Source: Carettochelys insculpta (lineage: Eukaryota > Chordata > Testudines > Carettochelyidae). From it: a stretch of DNA of 64,000 nucleotides. Within the stretch, counting starts at the first letter, position 1, and every line of letters starts with the position of its first letter. A program made the translations under genes and the position numbers. Under the pieces are notes generated by a model. That model had not been told where the DNA came from. It ran no database searches and saw nothing but the letters and a program-made list of their open reading frames with translations. Below, piece after piece: positions 43,996 through 55,870 of the stretch. The stretch is from the NCBI RefSeq assembly GCF_033958435.1, contig NC_134161.1, forward strand, positions 17,608,001 to 17,672,000, given 5' to 3'.

Positions 43996-44380
43996 TGTGA
44001 CAGGCAGAGCAGCTCACAGAGGCTAAGGATGATCCCTGGGGCTGTAACCTAAGCTGGCAGGTAACACCTCTGACCTGAACAAAGAGCAGGGAAGAGCTGA
44101 GCTGGGTTTGAATCGGAGGAGGCAGTTAGAAGCTGGGGGGAGAGAGAGTTGGAAGGCAGCCAGCTTGGCAAGGGGGGAAGCTACATCCCAGAGGGACACC
44201 CCTCGGGCTCCTCTCCCCAGGATAGGTTGGAATGATGGTCTGCCAGCTGTACTGACACCTCTGTGCTGAGCTGTGCTGTGCCTCTGTCAACTAATAAACT
44301 TCCTGTTCTACCTGCTGAGTGAGAGTCACTCCCGCCTGCGCACAGGGTGCAGTGCTTGGGGATCCCTGAACCTCATCACA
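43996..44380 (+). mobile_element. probable LTR (solo or truncated)
   Basis: A 385-bp block starts TGTGACAGGCAG and ends CCTCATCACA, with an AATAAA at 44293-44298 followed by cttcctgttctacctgctgagtgagagtcactc, a typical R/U5 arrangement. The next bases (atttcgagcagg) could be the start of internal sequence. No TSD is visible, so it may be a truncated 5' LTR and not a solo LTR. Confidence 0.55.
44293..44298 (+). promoter_or_regulatory. polyadenylation signal of the LTR
   Basis: AATAAA in the R-like part of the LTR at 43996-44380. Confidence 0.5.
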
Positions 44381-45039
44381 ATTTCGAGCAGGAAATGAAT
44401 GTCTCACACGCAGTAATGTTCAGCACCTGTGATGAGAACATCCCTGATCTCCATTATGTGGATAGTTGAACCAGGCCCCAGAAGACATTCTGGGACATGT
44501 GGAGCAATGGCACACTTGGCACTGGAGCACAGTGCAAACATTAGCTCTTGCTCTCATTGATGGGCGTTAGGAGAGCGATCTGGCTGACAGCTATATAAAT
44601 AAAAGCTGCCTCTATAAATATGCAGCTTTGCCTTCAAAGCCAATCTACGCCTGCCCTGTCTGTGTTGCACTGAAGTATTCCTTCCCCTGGGTCTTCCTCC
44701 AGTGCTCTGATGTGCCCTGAATGCTCAGGCATGGATGCGAGTGTATGAGCACATCCTGCTCCCACCAGCTGTCCTCATTTACAGGGAGCCTGCTCAGTTT
44801 CAGCTTTTGTTTTTGTTTTTGTTCAGAGGGGTGTGGGGGGGAGGTGTCTTGAGGCTGATGCCATCAGTGGCTTAGTCCTGTTACGACCAAACTAATTCAG
44901 TGCTACTGTCTCACCTGCCCATCATCTCCAGCACCTGGGTTTTTTTTTTTGCCCATTTCCCTGGATTTGGGTGAAACGTTCATGAATGCAGAGTCTGTAT
45001 TTCTCAGTAGGAATCAGCACCTCCCCCACACCGCAGCAT
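44381..45039. other. no gene recognised
   Basis: Spacer with (gtttt)n near 44805-44822 and a T10 run at 44941. Nothing else. Confidence 0.4.
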
Positions 45040-45150
45040 TATTAGGGATTATCCTTTTGCTCTGTTTTTGTACAGCTCCTAGTGCAGCAGGATTCTGGGC
45101 CAACATGAGAGCTCCTACCACTCCCACAATAGAAATAATATAATAATAAT
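45040..45150 (+). repeat. SINE/L2-type tail fragment
   Basis: gctctgtttttgtacagctcctagtgcagcaggattctgggcc followed by ataatataataataat resembles the tail of the piece at 41065-41135. Confidence 0.5.
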
Positions 45151-46213
45151 CAAGCTGAAAATAAATCTATGTGCTGCCTGCCAGTTCCCTGCTTTAAGTC
45201 CTAGGCATTCTGCCTTCTTGTTCTAGCAACCACCCAAAACCGATCCCATTTGGGGATGTTTCTGCTAAAGTCACAGTAGACAGCTCCCAAAAATCTAGGG
45301 CTGGAGTTCCATCCTGTGCGTCAGCTCCAGCAAAAGGAAGTGATACACCATCCCAAAGCAGGAGATGCAGAAATTGGACTCCCTTCCAAATGCTTTCATC
45401 CCATTCTGAATTGCAGGGGACTGGGCCACAGCTGCCCCTATCTGCAGGGCTCTCTGGGGGAAAATGAGGCATGTAAATTTTATAAGGAGACAATATTAAA
45501 TGTTCAAACACCCCCTACCCACCTCTCCATGCAAAAACAAAAAAAAACAAAAAAAAAAACCACAACTGTAAATAAAATCCAATTAAGGCTCAGAGATTGA
45601 GCCACAAAAACAATCAGGATATGTCTGCATTCACAGAACGATCTTGATGCCTTATTACTGCACATCTGGTCTGTCTGGATCAGAGCTGCCCACTCTGACT
45701 AAACAGGGGCTGAGCAGATTGAAACCATTTTTGAAAAGAATAACAACAATTCCATATCCAAGGTGAGGCAGTATTGACTGAGTTCAGCCCTGCAATATGG
45801 GTACATCACATTTTGAATGCCCTCTAGTGGCAGTTCACATTACAGTTCTACTTAATACGGGACACTGCCTGTGAGACAACTCTATCTAGAATGTTTAACA
45901 GGGACACAGCTGTGCCTTCGGTTGGGCCGTGGAAAAGTGAAGCCAGGGGGATTTTTGGCAGCACCTCAAGGGCCTCTTTCTTCCCCTAAATACAATATGT
46001 AAGTCCAACATAATTTAGATGCATTCAAGACACTGGAGGTGCAACTGAGGATCTGACTACGAATCCCTGACATTGCATTGCTAGAATAAAGTATCTATGT
46101 GTGGTATTAGACCTAAGTGAGGTCTCATGACTCTGCATTCTGAGCTCGATTTTGCGCACAGTTATCACTGAAAGTGTGGCGAGCAGGAGAAAGTAAAGAA
46201 AATGTTCCCTGCT
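45151..46213. other. no gene recognised; A-rich tract 45535-45560
   Basis: Nothing supported besides the (caaaaaa)n tract. Confidence 0.4.
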
Positions 46214-46350
46214 TCAGAGGGGTAGCTGTATTAGTCTGGATCTGTAGCAGCAACGATCTGAAGATCTGAAGAAGTGAGTTAACTCACGAAAGCTCATGCG
46301 CTAAACTTTTCTGTTGGTCTATAAGGTGCCACAGGACCCTTCGTTGCTGT
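46214..46350. repeat. Penelope-like terminal fragment
   Basis: agaggggtagctgtattagtctggatctgtagcagcaacg, then cacgaaagctcatgcgctaaac and ggtctataaggtgccacaggaccc, ending cgttgctgtt. The same order of motifs as 38698-38875. The gcaacg...cgttgc ends pair. Confidence 0.7.
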
Positions 46351-49329
46351 TCCCTGCTTGACAGCCAAATTGGTCGCACACCCAAGACTCCTCTCCACAT
46401 GCCAAGGATGATCCAAGCTGGAACAGGTGAGAACCTCAGAGCTTAGGCCCCCTGCATTGTTCCCAACGCACTTGATCTCATAGGACATGAGGAGGATCCC
46501 AGAGAGTGGGCAGGACTAGTGGGATTGAACTCAGCAGTTCAAGGAAAGACTGGCTACCCTGTCCCAGCCAAAAGATCTGAAAAACAGTGGATGCAAGAGA
46601 AATCGACCTGGAGGATTAATGTGAGCATCTGCACCTGTTAAATGGAAGTTCAAGCAGTGAAACCAGCTGGCAGTGAAGCCCCCAGGAGGGAACATCAGGC
46701 ACGGTGCACTGCTCATGGGCATACAGTATTTGCTCATCGTTGCACTCATCATGGGCAAGGTGCTGTCCACATAGTGAAGGAGTGGGTTGTCCATGCCCCA
46801 ATTTGCTAAGAATTTTCCTATTATTTAAGACCTTACCAGAAGAACGTGCATGCAACAAACCACCTGAGACTCAATGTGCTCTCCTCAGAACAGCCAGTGA
46901 CACAAGTCCCCCCGACCAAGAATGACACCATGGCTCCAAGCAGACAAGGTCTTTTCACACCTGAGTCCTATGCCCCTGAGCAATCTCTTCCAAGAACAAG
47001 CCTGGAGTGGTGACACTCTGCTCTACAGAAGGCAGCATTGAAGAGACCTGGGACTCCTTGTTGATAGAGGATGAGATGAGCATCCATTCAGTATCCAAGA
47101 TTTGCTCTTTAACCCACAACTACTTGTCCCTGCTTTCTTACTCCTACTTATCTAGTTTCCCATTGCCCAGGGACCTAAGGGCTCTCTTCCTCTCCTCATA
47201 CCGAGCATGCCAGAAGAACACGTTTTACCTCTCACTCACAAGCCTTGTGGCTTGGATCACAGCAAGAGTTGAACTACTAGCAGAGTTCACACATTTTTGG
47301 GCCATGGGAGAGAAGGAGGGATAAGTCAGAGAGGCTGTGGCCATCTCGAGTTAAGAGGGAGGCAGAATTTCAGGCTCCATTAGTGAAATCCCACTGCAGC
47401 CCTGAGCTCTAGTAAAGAGTCCTTCCCAGGCTGCTTGATAGTGAAAGCTAAACCCACCCTGTAAGTCTGCGCAGCTCCCCGTAAGTAGTGATGGGGGAGC
47501 CTCAGACGTTTGAAATAAAGCCTCAGCACTTCAAAGAATTACAGTTTAGCAGACTTTATTCCTGAGGTCTACAATCGTCCATTTGCCTCCATTCCCCTTC
47601 CCTCTTCATGACTTGGCATGCATCTTCTCCTTTTCCTGACCAGTGGCTGCAGCTTCCCAGTTCCCAGCAGCTCCCACAGCCCACAGGGAACAAGGCATCC
47701 CAAAGCCTGGTACTTGTTCTGCTGGGCTGTAGCTAATCAGCTTAGGCAGAGCGGATGCACCCTGGGGTGCCTGTGTCATAGGCTCCTCTTCCTGGGGTGC
47801 ACTGCTCCCCTTCTAGCTTCTAGGAAGCCCCCTAATTCACAAGCTCCAAGAGAGGTGAACAGAGAGTTCGGCAAGCCTGCTCCCTGTAGCTCAGAACCTG
47901 CCCTGGCACAGGCCAGGGCCCACCCTGACACAAGCCCTGCCAGGCAGACAGTGTGTGCAACACTGGCTCTCAAGCTGACTCTGCAGCAACAGCGGAGCTG
48001 CTCCGACAGTGCTTGATGAGAACCAGACCACCATGCCCTGGAACTGCTGGGGGCAGGACAAGGGATGTCAAAGTGGATGCTGTCAGGCGGATTGTTGTCA
48101 TGTCACATCCCATCCCTTCCCTCCCCCACCCCCCACATCACACAGAGCCTCAGCAGCGAAAACCAGGAGAACAGCCTCCACTTCGGCTCTGCTCCGGGTA
48201 AGCTGCAGGGCTCCTGACAGAAAAGTAAACTGCTGTGGCAGGAGTTAACACAGCACTTTGGTGTGTTTAACATTTGCGTCCCCTGAATTAGCAGAGAGGC
48301 CCTGAACCACAGCCTTGCTCCTCATGTTCCATCTGCTGCCACTCCTTGCTCCCCTCCAGCCTCAGACCAGCCCCAGCACAGAGGCCAGCCAAAACCAGGG
48401 GACGGGGAACAGCACCTTCAGATGTCTGAGAGGACAGCGGCCTTCAGCTCCCAGAGCTGCCACCCTGGGTCCTTCCCACAACCCAAAGAACAAACAGGTG
48501 GTACAAATGATGCACTCCCCTGGGTGTTTCCATGGGCTGCACCTGAATGTGGGGAGCAGGCTGGCTACTGAACAAGGGTCCCAGGTCAGGAAGCATCAGA
48601 AGGCATCAAATAGCCATTCCCTGGAGCTGCTGCTTCCCCTTTTCCTGAGAAAAATAACACCTCAGGCAGGAAGAGCCCAGCACCATTCCTACATCCAGGC
48701 CCAATGTCCAATTTGCAAACAGCACCGCCCTGTTCCAGTGATGGCAAGGCAGTTACTCATTGTGCACAGCCCAGGACAACAGCTTCCCTAAACTAGAGGA
48801 AGAGGGTATGGCTGCAACCTCAACTAGGGGCACATCATGGACATTTTCTGGTGCCAGATATTTTGTCCAGCTTCAAGAACTGGGTCTCCTAGGTCTTCAC
48901 TGGGGCACTGCTTCCAAACCTGCAAGCCCTGGTGCCTGACAATGAACAGGAAAATGCCAGGCATTGCGTGCATGCCCCCTGTGCCAGACAGGGGCTTTTG
49001 TTTATGGGAGTGGGATCTGACGCCTTTAGACACTCGTTTTGTTGAGCTGTCTCATACTGGCATAAACAGGACTTACTGGGCATCCTCTAGCCCCATGGGG
49101 CAGTCTCAGCTGTAGCAATGATGGAGGATGTAGTGGCAAAGGGCCTTGCCCCCCTGTAATCAGCATTACCTGACACTTTGTTCAAGCCACCTATGCTTCC
49201 ACCCCATCCCACCCCCACCATTGCCACTACCCTGTGGAACCTCACAGGGGCTCATCTTGCCTGTGCAGAAAACCCCCTGGTGTTTCTTTGTGTCCCTAGC
49301 CCCACCCTTATGGAGTGACCAGGTAAAGG
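46351..49329. other. no gene recognised
   Basis: Unique-looking. Frames up to 158 codons show no family signature. A minus-strand AATAAA (plus tttatt near 47554) sits in ordinary sequence and is not evidence of a gene end. Confidence 0.35.
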
Positions 49330-49341
49330 TAGGATCACCAC

Positions 49342-49382
<41 letters not shown>

Positions 49383-49548
49383 CCCCTGAGAGGGAGTATA
49401 CCTGTATCAATATCTACAAACTCACGCTGTATTAGTGTGTTAGAGCATATAGAGTACCTTAATACAATGTGAGTTTGCAGCTACCGCCACAGGTATACTC
49501 CCTCACGGGGGTGTCCTTCGTTTTGAAAAGTCAAATATGGTAACCCTA
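49330..49548. mobile_element. foldback MITE, probably Tc1/mariner-type, with A30 insert
   Basis: The ends taggatcaccacattt and, inverted, tagggttaccatattt pair and are bounded by TA on both sides. Inside, gaggacacccctgagaggga / gtatacctgt (49376-49405) is mirrored by acaggtatactccctc / gggggtgtcct at 49490-49517, and aaactcacgctgtatta by taatacaatgtgagttt. The whole 219-bp unit can fold into one hairpin. A run of 30 A (49346-49375) sits in the left arm only. Confidence 0.75.
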
Positions 49549-51845
49549 GTTAAGGCGTCTTTTAATAACAACAGTGAATATGCCATTCCCTGCCATCTCC
49601 TTCATATAGCACAGGGAATAGTGACATCAAGTTACTTCGGTCAGAGACGAAACATTCATAAGGGTGACAGCTGTTGGGTTTTGTTTTCAGTTCTCTCTCT
49701 CTCATTCCCACTGCTCTTTCCTCTCTCTGTTTTTCTCTCTAACTACAAGCTGATGGTTATTATTTCAAACAGTGGCACCTGAGCAACTAGCACATTTACT
49801 AGGTCTTGAGCTTTTGTGGGTAAAATACACAATGCTGATATTCCTGCTCAGAAAGAAAACAGTCCCCCATTCCTCAGAAACCCAATCTGTGTACAAATCA
49901 AGCTCCAGAGTGGCCCCAGCACCTTGCTCATGGGGGCAGGGGCAGCTCTGGAGAGATAGCTCCTGTTTTAAGGCACCCAGACAGTCACACTGGCCCAGAG
50001 GAGCTCTCCCAAATGCCACGGGGGCAGGCTTGATGTGGGTGGAAGTGGAAGGAGAGCAGTGGGTTGGGGAAGGCTCCTAATTTCAACCTGCAACTGTCTC
50101 AATTTTGCTCACCTTTCTGTGGGAGAAATGAAAAAGTGCACATGCCAGGAAAGAAGTTGCAAGAGGCAAAGGCTGGCAGGAGGAGGGACAGGCCAGCTCT
50201 GAGCTGGTTGTGAGCCAGGTTTGCCTCGCCTCACACTCTGGTTTAATAAACTCCAAAAGGGGGTTTTCAAAGGCCCACTTGATCTCCCTCCTTGGGCGCC
50301 CTCTTCTTCCTTTCAGAGCCGGGGGACTGGAAAAGGGGGAAAGCCCTCTGTGAACAAGGCCAGAGAAAGAAGCGCCTGAGGGTTTGACTATGAATTTTTG
50401 ATGAACAGACGGAGCCCCTGCCCCCTTCAAGGAGAGCTGGGTGCAGTGTCAATAATGTTAGTTTAAGTAATTTAGCACGGTTCAGTGGCTCTCTGAGAGT
50501 GTCTTGTATTCAGCCTGGGCCTCTCTAACAAGCCTCTTTTGCTCTGGGCTCCCAGGCACTGAGGCTCTAACAATAGCCGCTTTCAAGAGGCTGCAGTCTA
50601 TGGAGTACTTGTCTTTCCACACCCTAACCCTGCTGTGTCCGCCAAACAGGGGGTCCGGCTCCTTTCATGCTCGTCCTTGCTGCCATGGCAAGAGCTACTG
50701 GCATGTCAGGAGAGGACAGATCAGGCTGTGCTCAGCCAGTGTCCCCTCCAGCGGCTCCCCCACGCACAGCTGGGGGAGCAGGGAGTGCAGCAGGGATGAG
50801 GAACCACTCAGCTGCAGGGCAGATGTTGTTTGCCATGCCTCAAGCCAAACTCACAAGAAACTGCCCCAGGCATGGCTGCAGGTTCCCAGGCCCCAACTGG
50901 CTGGGCTGAGCACAAGGTGCTGCTGGCCTTCTCAGATTGTGCAGGGAGAGGTTGGCTTGGAGTCGAACCTAGGCAGAGCAACCCGGCAGAAAAGCCATGG
51001 ACAGCCCCTGGCCCTTCAGCCTTCTGCCACCCTCCCCTACACACACTCCCAGCATCCTCCTTTGCTCCTCTTTGAACACTCTGCAGGTCTGCTCCATTCC
51101 CTCTCCATGAGCACCCCACTCTGGCCTCTTCCCCACCCACCCCCTGAACACCCCACAACCTTCTTCCTCTTGTCCCACCCTTCTACTCCACAGCTCCATG
51201 ACCCTATCCCAGGTTCAGCTTTTTTGCCCTTCCGCCCCACTTCTGATCCTGATCCCACTCCCCGCTCTCTCACAACCTCCTTTCCCTTCCCAGTCTGTCC
51301 CCACTCTGTCTCTGGAGAGCCCCAGCTACCTCCGTCTCTGCCTAGGGCTTCCTGTTTCTTCCAGCGGTATCTGCTCCTCTGGGATATTCTCATGGCACAT
51401 CCTGTCCCAGGAGATCCCCCAAGCAGAAGGGGGCTGGATAGAGCAGCTAGCGTGAACCCCATTGGGGGCTTGTGGGCCCCATGGTCTAGCCCAGGACACG
51501 AGGGGGCCAGGGTGACACAGGGACAGGATGGGCTTGCATCAGATGAGGAGTGGAGAGACAGAACTGTCGCTCCCCTTTGGAGGTCAGGCGGCATGGGAGG
51601 GCCTCAGACTTGAAGGGACCCACTGGGCAGAGGAGGGGAGCAGAACTCTCATTGAGCCCCAGGTGCTGGAGACAGAGGGACCCTGGCATTCGAGAGGGTG
51701 AATGGAGTATGCAGGGAGCAAAGCAGGAGGAGGAGGGGGCAGGTGTCTGGGATGGGAGCAAAGCAGCTTTGCAGGGTGCTTTGCTCCCGCTCACCTTTGT
51801 CCAGAGGACAGGACACAGGGCTAAGAGCATTAACCTGTAGCTACA
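49549..51845. other. no gene recognised
   Basis: CT-rich from 51000 to 51350, producing long frames on both strands (up to 369 codons) with no recognisable domain. I do not regard them as genes. Confidence 0.4.
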
Positions 51846-52250
51846 ATGCATGGGGGCCAGGGAGCAGGGGACAGCTCTCTGCCACACAGTGGGTGCGGAA
51901 GAGAGTTGTAGGATGGGGGCATGGAGCAGAGGTGGGCTCTCTAGCACGCACTGGGCACAGTGGAGGGGTGTAGGACAGCTGGGGCTGGGTCACTGGATGG
52001 AGGCCAGGGAGCAGGGGTGGGCTCCCTGCCATGCTGTAGGCATGGCAGAGGGGTGTAGGACAGCTGGGGCTGGGTTACTACATGGGGGCAGCGAGCAGGG
52101 GTGCGCTTTCTGCCATGGAGGGGGCATGGCAAAGGGGTGTAAGGAAGCTGGGGCTGGGTCACTGAATGGCGGTCAGGGAGCCGGGCTAGGCTCTCTGCCA
52201 CGCGGTGGGCATGGTGGAAGGATGGAGGGCAGCTGGGGCTGGCACTCCCT
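51846..52250. repeat. minisatellite, unit about 70-86 bp, about five copies
   Basis: The unit contains ggccagggagcaggggtggg, ctctctgccatgc, gtgggcatggcagagggg and tgtaggacagctggggctgg. Starts are near 51847, 51919, 51998, 52083 and 52168. The open plus frame across it (51850-52395) owes its openness to the repeat. Confidence 0.8.
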
Positions 52251-54889
52251 TAGGCACTGTAGTGACATGCACTCAGACCTTTGCTCTCTCTTTCTACCTG
52301 CCTCTCTCAGTGCAGACTCCCTTTGGTGTCCATTCCCCAGGGATCTACCAGTCTGCCAGGTCCAGAGCTTCTCTGATCTCTCCAAGGACCGTTGACCATT
52401 TGTGTTAGCTGCTAACCCATGCCCTCAGCCTCATCTGGACACAGCTTCACTGGGAATTACCTCCCCCTCATTGCTTCTGCACCTTTGCTTCTGGCCTCGG
52501 TGCTGCTGGTTCTCACTCCCAGGCCTGTGTTGTGGGGTGGGGGGGGGAGCTGGCTTTTCCCCTCCCCCACAGCCAGCTGCAGCAGCTGCCCCGACTCTGG
52601 ACTCCCACCTTTCTTCAGGAGCCAGGAAAGGGCTATAGTTCAGCTGTTCTCCCCAGGGCCATGACAGGAGCCTGGCCTTGTTCCTTGCAGAGCTCTAGGA
52701 AGTGACATCGACAGGGACCTCCTTCTCGGTGCATACTCTCACTTGGTGCTGGGGCACAGGGCAGGAGCAAGTGGAGTGCTCCCAGACATTACTAATTCTC
52801 TGCATTAGCGGCTTGTACCTGGCAGGATGCAGCCTCACTCCTTCTGACAGTCCAAGCTGGTGTCCTTGCAGCACACCCTCTTCACCAAGACCTGTCAGGC
52901 AAGGTCTGAGCTAATGTCTGCTAGCAATTCCCCCCTGTCACCACTGAGCTGCTTTTACCACCTCTGCACCACGGGGAGGGGGAAATCATGGCAGTTGTGA
53001 CTCAGGTGATTAGCCAAAGTGCAAGTCACAAACAACCCACCAACACTCCAAACAGGACTGCTCGAAGAACAAACTTGCCAACATTCTGAGCCTGCCTGCC
53101 AATGCCTGATTCATGACCTGAAACGAGGCTAAACTCCCCAAGTCAGGGGCTGCCAGAGACCTGTTATACCCCATAGCTCCAGCACTGACACTGTCGTCTG
53201 CTGTTAAATAAACCTGGTTTGAACTAGAAGAGTGAGAAGGACCTCGGGAGGTCAGAATGGCTCAGCAAAGCCCCATGCATGGAGCTATTTTGATCTGTGG
53301 CTGCAGCTGTTGGCTGCTCCAGTCTCATTCTCTCCCCGTGGGCTGCAGAGGATCTCTTTGGGAAAGGAGAGCAATTAGCAAAAGAAACCCAGGGGTCTTT
53401 TTAGACTAAATTACTTGCTGAAAAAATAAGATTCATTTTGAAAACAAATCAGGAGTCTGTCCTAATGAGCAACTTTCCCGGCCATTTGGCAGCAAGCATG
53501 GCTGCTTTGAAGGTGACTTGTGACCCCTGCAAGTCTTGAAGGCTCCAAGATGCCCTTCCCTGAAGCTCCAGCCAGCCGGCCTGAAATCATTAGAGGAATT
53601 TTCCAACCTCCTCGAAGAGCACCTGCCAGCAATTAGAGCCATCTCCCCGGGGGGCCAACCTCCTTCCCAGCCATCTCACCCTCAGCAGTGTCATGGCCCT
53701 TGCCCCTGCAAGGAAAATAGTGGTGGTTGGGGGGAGGGCAGAAATTAAGCTCTTTCTTATTACGTGTATTACAGCTGCACCTACAGATGGCAACAACTGG
53801 GGGCTATACACACACAGCAAGAGACAGTCCTTGACCCATAGAGTTTTCTAATTAGATGGTCAATGCATTCTAACTGAAACTATCGGGCCCGCCCTACATA
53901 AATATTGTATATCGTTAAGCACGGTGTAAGGATGTCTTCAACAACACACCTGCAGCACTGAACCAGCAGAGAGCACAACCACTTCTTGATTGTTAGCCCA
54001 GGTCCCTGCATTATAGTATCTGGGTTTTCCCTGGCCGATGCCTCTCCACGTCAAAACTTGGCCCAGACCAGCTTAGCTTGTGAAATTGGATGGCACAGCA
54101 GTGCAATGCAAGAGGACCATACTGTGTTAGGGTCTGTGACAGTTGCCAGCAGAAGGCGGCAAAAGCCACTAGTTAAAACGAAACAAATGAGACTGTTAAA
54201 AAACCCATCAAAGAAAGGGAAAAGGAATCACCTCAGAGAAAAACAGAAAATGAGGAGACCTGCTCAGCACTAAGCTGCATACCCACCCTGCAGACACTCA
54301 GTGGTTCTGGGTGATGACTTGAAGAAGCCAGTGAGAATTTCACATTTAAAGAAAGGCTCTGCTGAAAGCAGCTGGAGAGCAGGTAGGAAAGGGCCCTGCC
54401 AGCGTGCAGAGACGACACTTAATCCTCTAGTCAGAGGCAGACAAGTTTGGCCCTGCCCTTCTTCTCTGGGGCTTGCACAGCACATTGGGTCCTCCAAGAG
54501 GGTACAAAACAGGTCAGCATGTCCCTGGTAGGGCCACTTCCCCAGCACGGAACGTTGCAGACTTTCTTGGGGGAGCTGCTTCCAGATGGGAGGGACAGAA
54601 GCAATGGCTGGGTACCAGAGAGCCATTGTAGTGGACAAACCATTACAGATCTGAACCTCCTGGGGGCAATATATACTGAGCTGTCATTACCGGGCCTGCC
54701 TCACCCTCGCACAGTTGCAGCTTTCTTACCAGCAAGGGCACCTCTCCCATCCAGCTCATAGAACAGCCTAATTCAACAACAACAGGTTCCATGCATTTGC
54801 TCCCAAGCATCTGGGGCTTTAAATACCTGTCTTCTCTCTGCCCACCGCCAGGCACTGGAGACTGGTGTCTGAACCTGTTCACCAGCCTG
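52251..54889. other. no gene recognised
   Basis: Unique-looking. A word near 53205-53225 (gttaaataaacctggtttg) resembles an LTR polyadenylation region but has no supporting ends. Confidence 0.35.
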
Positions 54890-54894
54890 AGATT

Positions 54895-55085
54895 TAATGG
54901 GGAACACTGGGAACAGTCAGAGATACAAATGCTGCCCAGCTGATTAGCAGAGCTCCCACAGCTCAGTCTTTGCTTTTACTGGAAGTGCACACTTGCACAT
55001 GCCTTGGTGCACAAAACAAAATTATTCCACACATAGATGGGAATAATCTGCACATGGATGGAAAAGATTAGAGGGAACATTGCGT
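54895..55085 (-). mobile_element. short hAT-like element (CAGTGTTCCCTCTA family), copy 3
   Basis: The right end reads tggaaaagattagagggaacattg, the inverse of CAATGTTCCCTCTAA. gtgcacaaaacaaaattattccac matches the subterminal block of the other two copies. The left end is gggaacactggg at about 54899. Confidence 0.6.
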
Positions 55086-55373
55086 GGGAGGTGGGCCTGA
55101 GTCCCCACACTCCGTAGTCAGGAAATGTGTCTCTCTGAGTGCCTCTCCACCGGCCACAGATGCAGTGCTCTGTGTGGGTGTGGCTCCTATGACACACAAT
55201 ATCTATACTGCCTATACAGCCCTGAGGATGTCTCCTTGGCCACAGCCGAATGTTAACGGGGCTGCAAGCAGCCTGCGGGCAGCAGATTTCAAACCAATGC
55301 TCAGTTCCTTATAGCTGAATGGTTCCTATGGCCCTTCCTCTCTTCTGTGCTCTTCATTGTACTCCCTCCAGTA

Positions 55374-55870
55374 CAGTGGCCTGCCACCAAAACAGCAAGA
55401 AGAGCCATTTTTCAAATTCGGTTACAAAATCAGTACTTCAAGAGCCGCAGTGCACGTGAGTACAGGACAGACCTTAATAAATCACATCAAGCTGCATTTT
55501 GTCACCCGTTTAAAGAACGGCGCGCACACAATGCCTTGTACCAGTCAGAAAGTTACCTTACCCCCCTATCTCCAGGCTTAACCCCCTCAGCCCCAAACCG
55601 CCTCCATCCCCCAAGCTTTACCCCCACATCACGCAAACCTGACCCTCCCCATCCCCAGGCTTAACCCCCTCAGCCCCAAACCGCCCCCATCCCCAGGCTT
55701 AACCCCCTCAGCCCCAAACCGCCCCCATCCCCAAGCTTTACCCCCACATCCCCAGGCTTAACCCCCTCAGCCCCAAACTGCCCCCCAAGCCCCAGGAATA
55801 ACCCGCCCTGCCCCAACCCACCCACTGAACCCAGATCTTACTTGCCCACCCGCTGCTCTCCCCCTGCACG
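55374..55870 (-). mobile_element. minisatellite hAT element, copy 4 (3' part, minus strand)
   Basis: Read on the minus strand it ends with the tail of the family: cacgtgcactgcggctcttgaag, then tgaaaaatggctcttcttgctgttttggtggcagg (complement of 55374-55460). The GGTTAAGCCTGGGGATGG array lies at 55556-55800. The 5' third is not recognisable. The boundary near 55870 is approximate because the sequence grades into a CpG-rich block. Confidence 0.72.
55570..55800. repeat. internal minisatellite of hAT copy 4
   Basis: Four near-identical units of CCAGGCTTAACCCCCTCAGC plus CCCAAACCGCC, alternating with an AAGCTTTACCCCCACATC spacer. This is the cleanest version of the array in the window. Confidence 0.8.

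Noticed and set aside
49346..49375. A30 run as the poly(A) tail of a processed pseudogene or LINE
   Set aside because: The bases on both sides belong to one inverted-repeat element, with no gene or LINE 3' end upstream.
50504..51613. Plus-strand frame of 369 codons
   Set aside because: It lies in CT-rich DNA where the opposite strand is also open. Composition is Pro/Ser/Leu-biased, and no domain, splice structure or repeat of a known family is visible.
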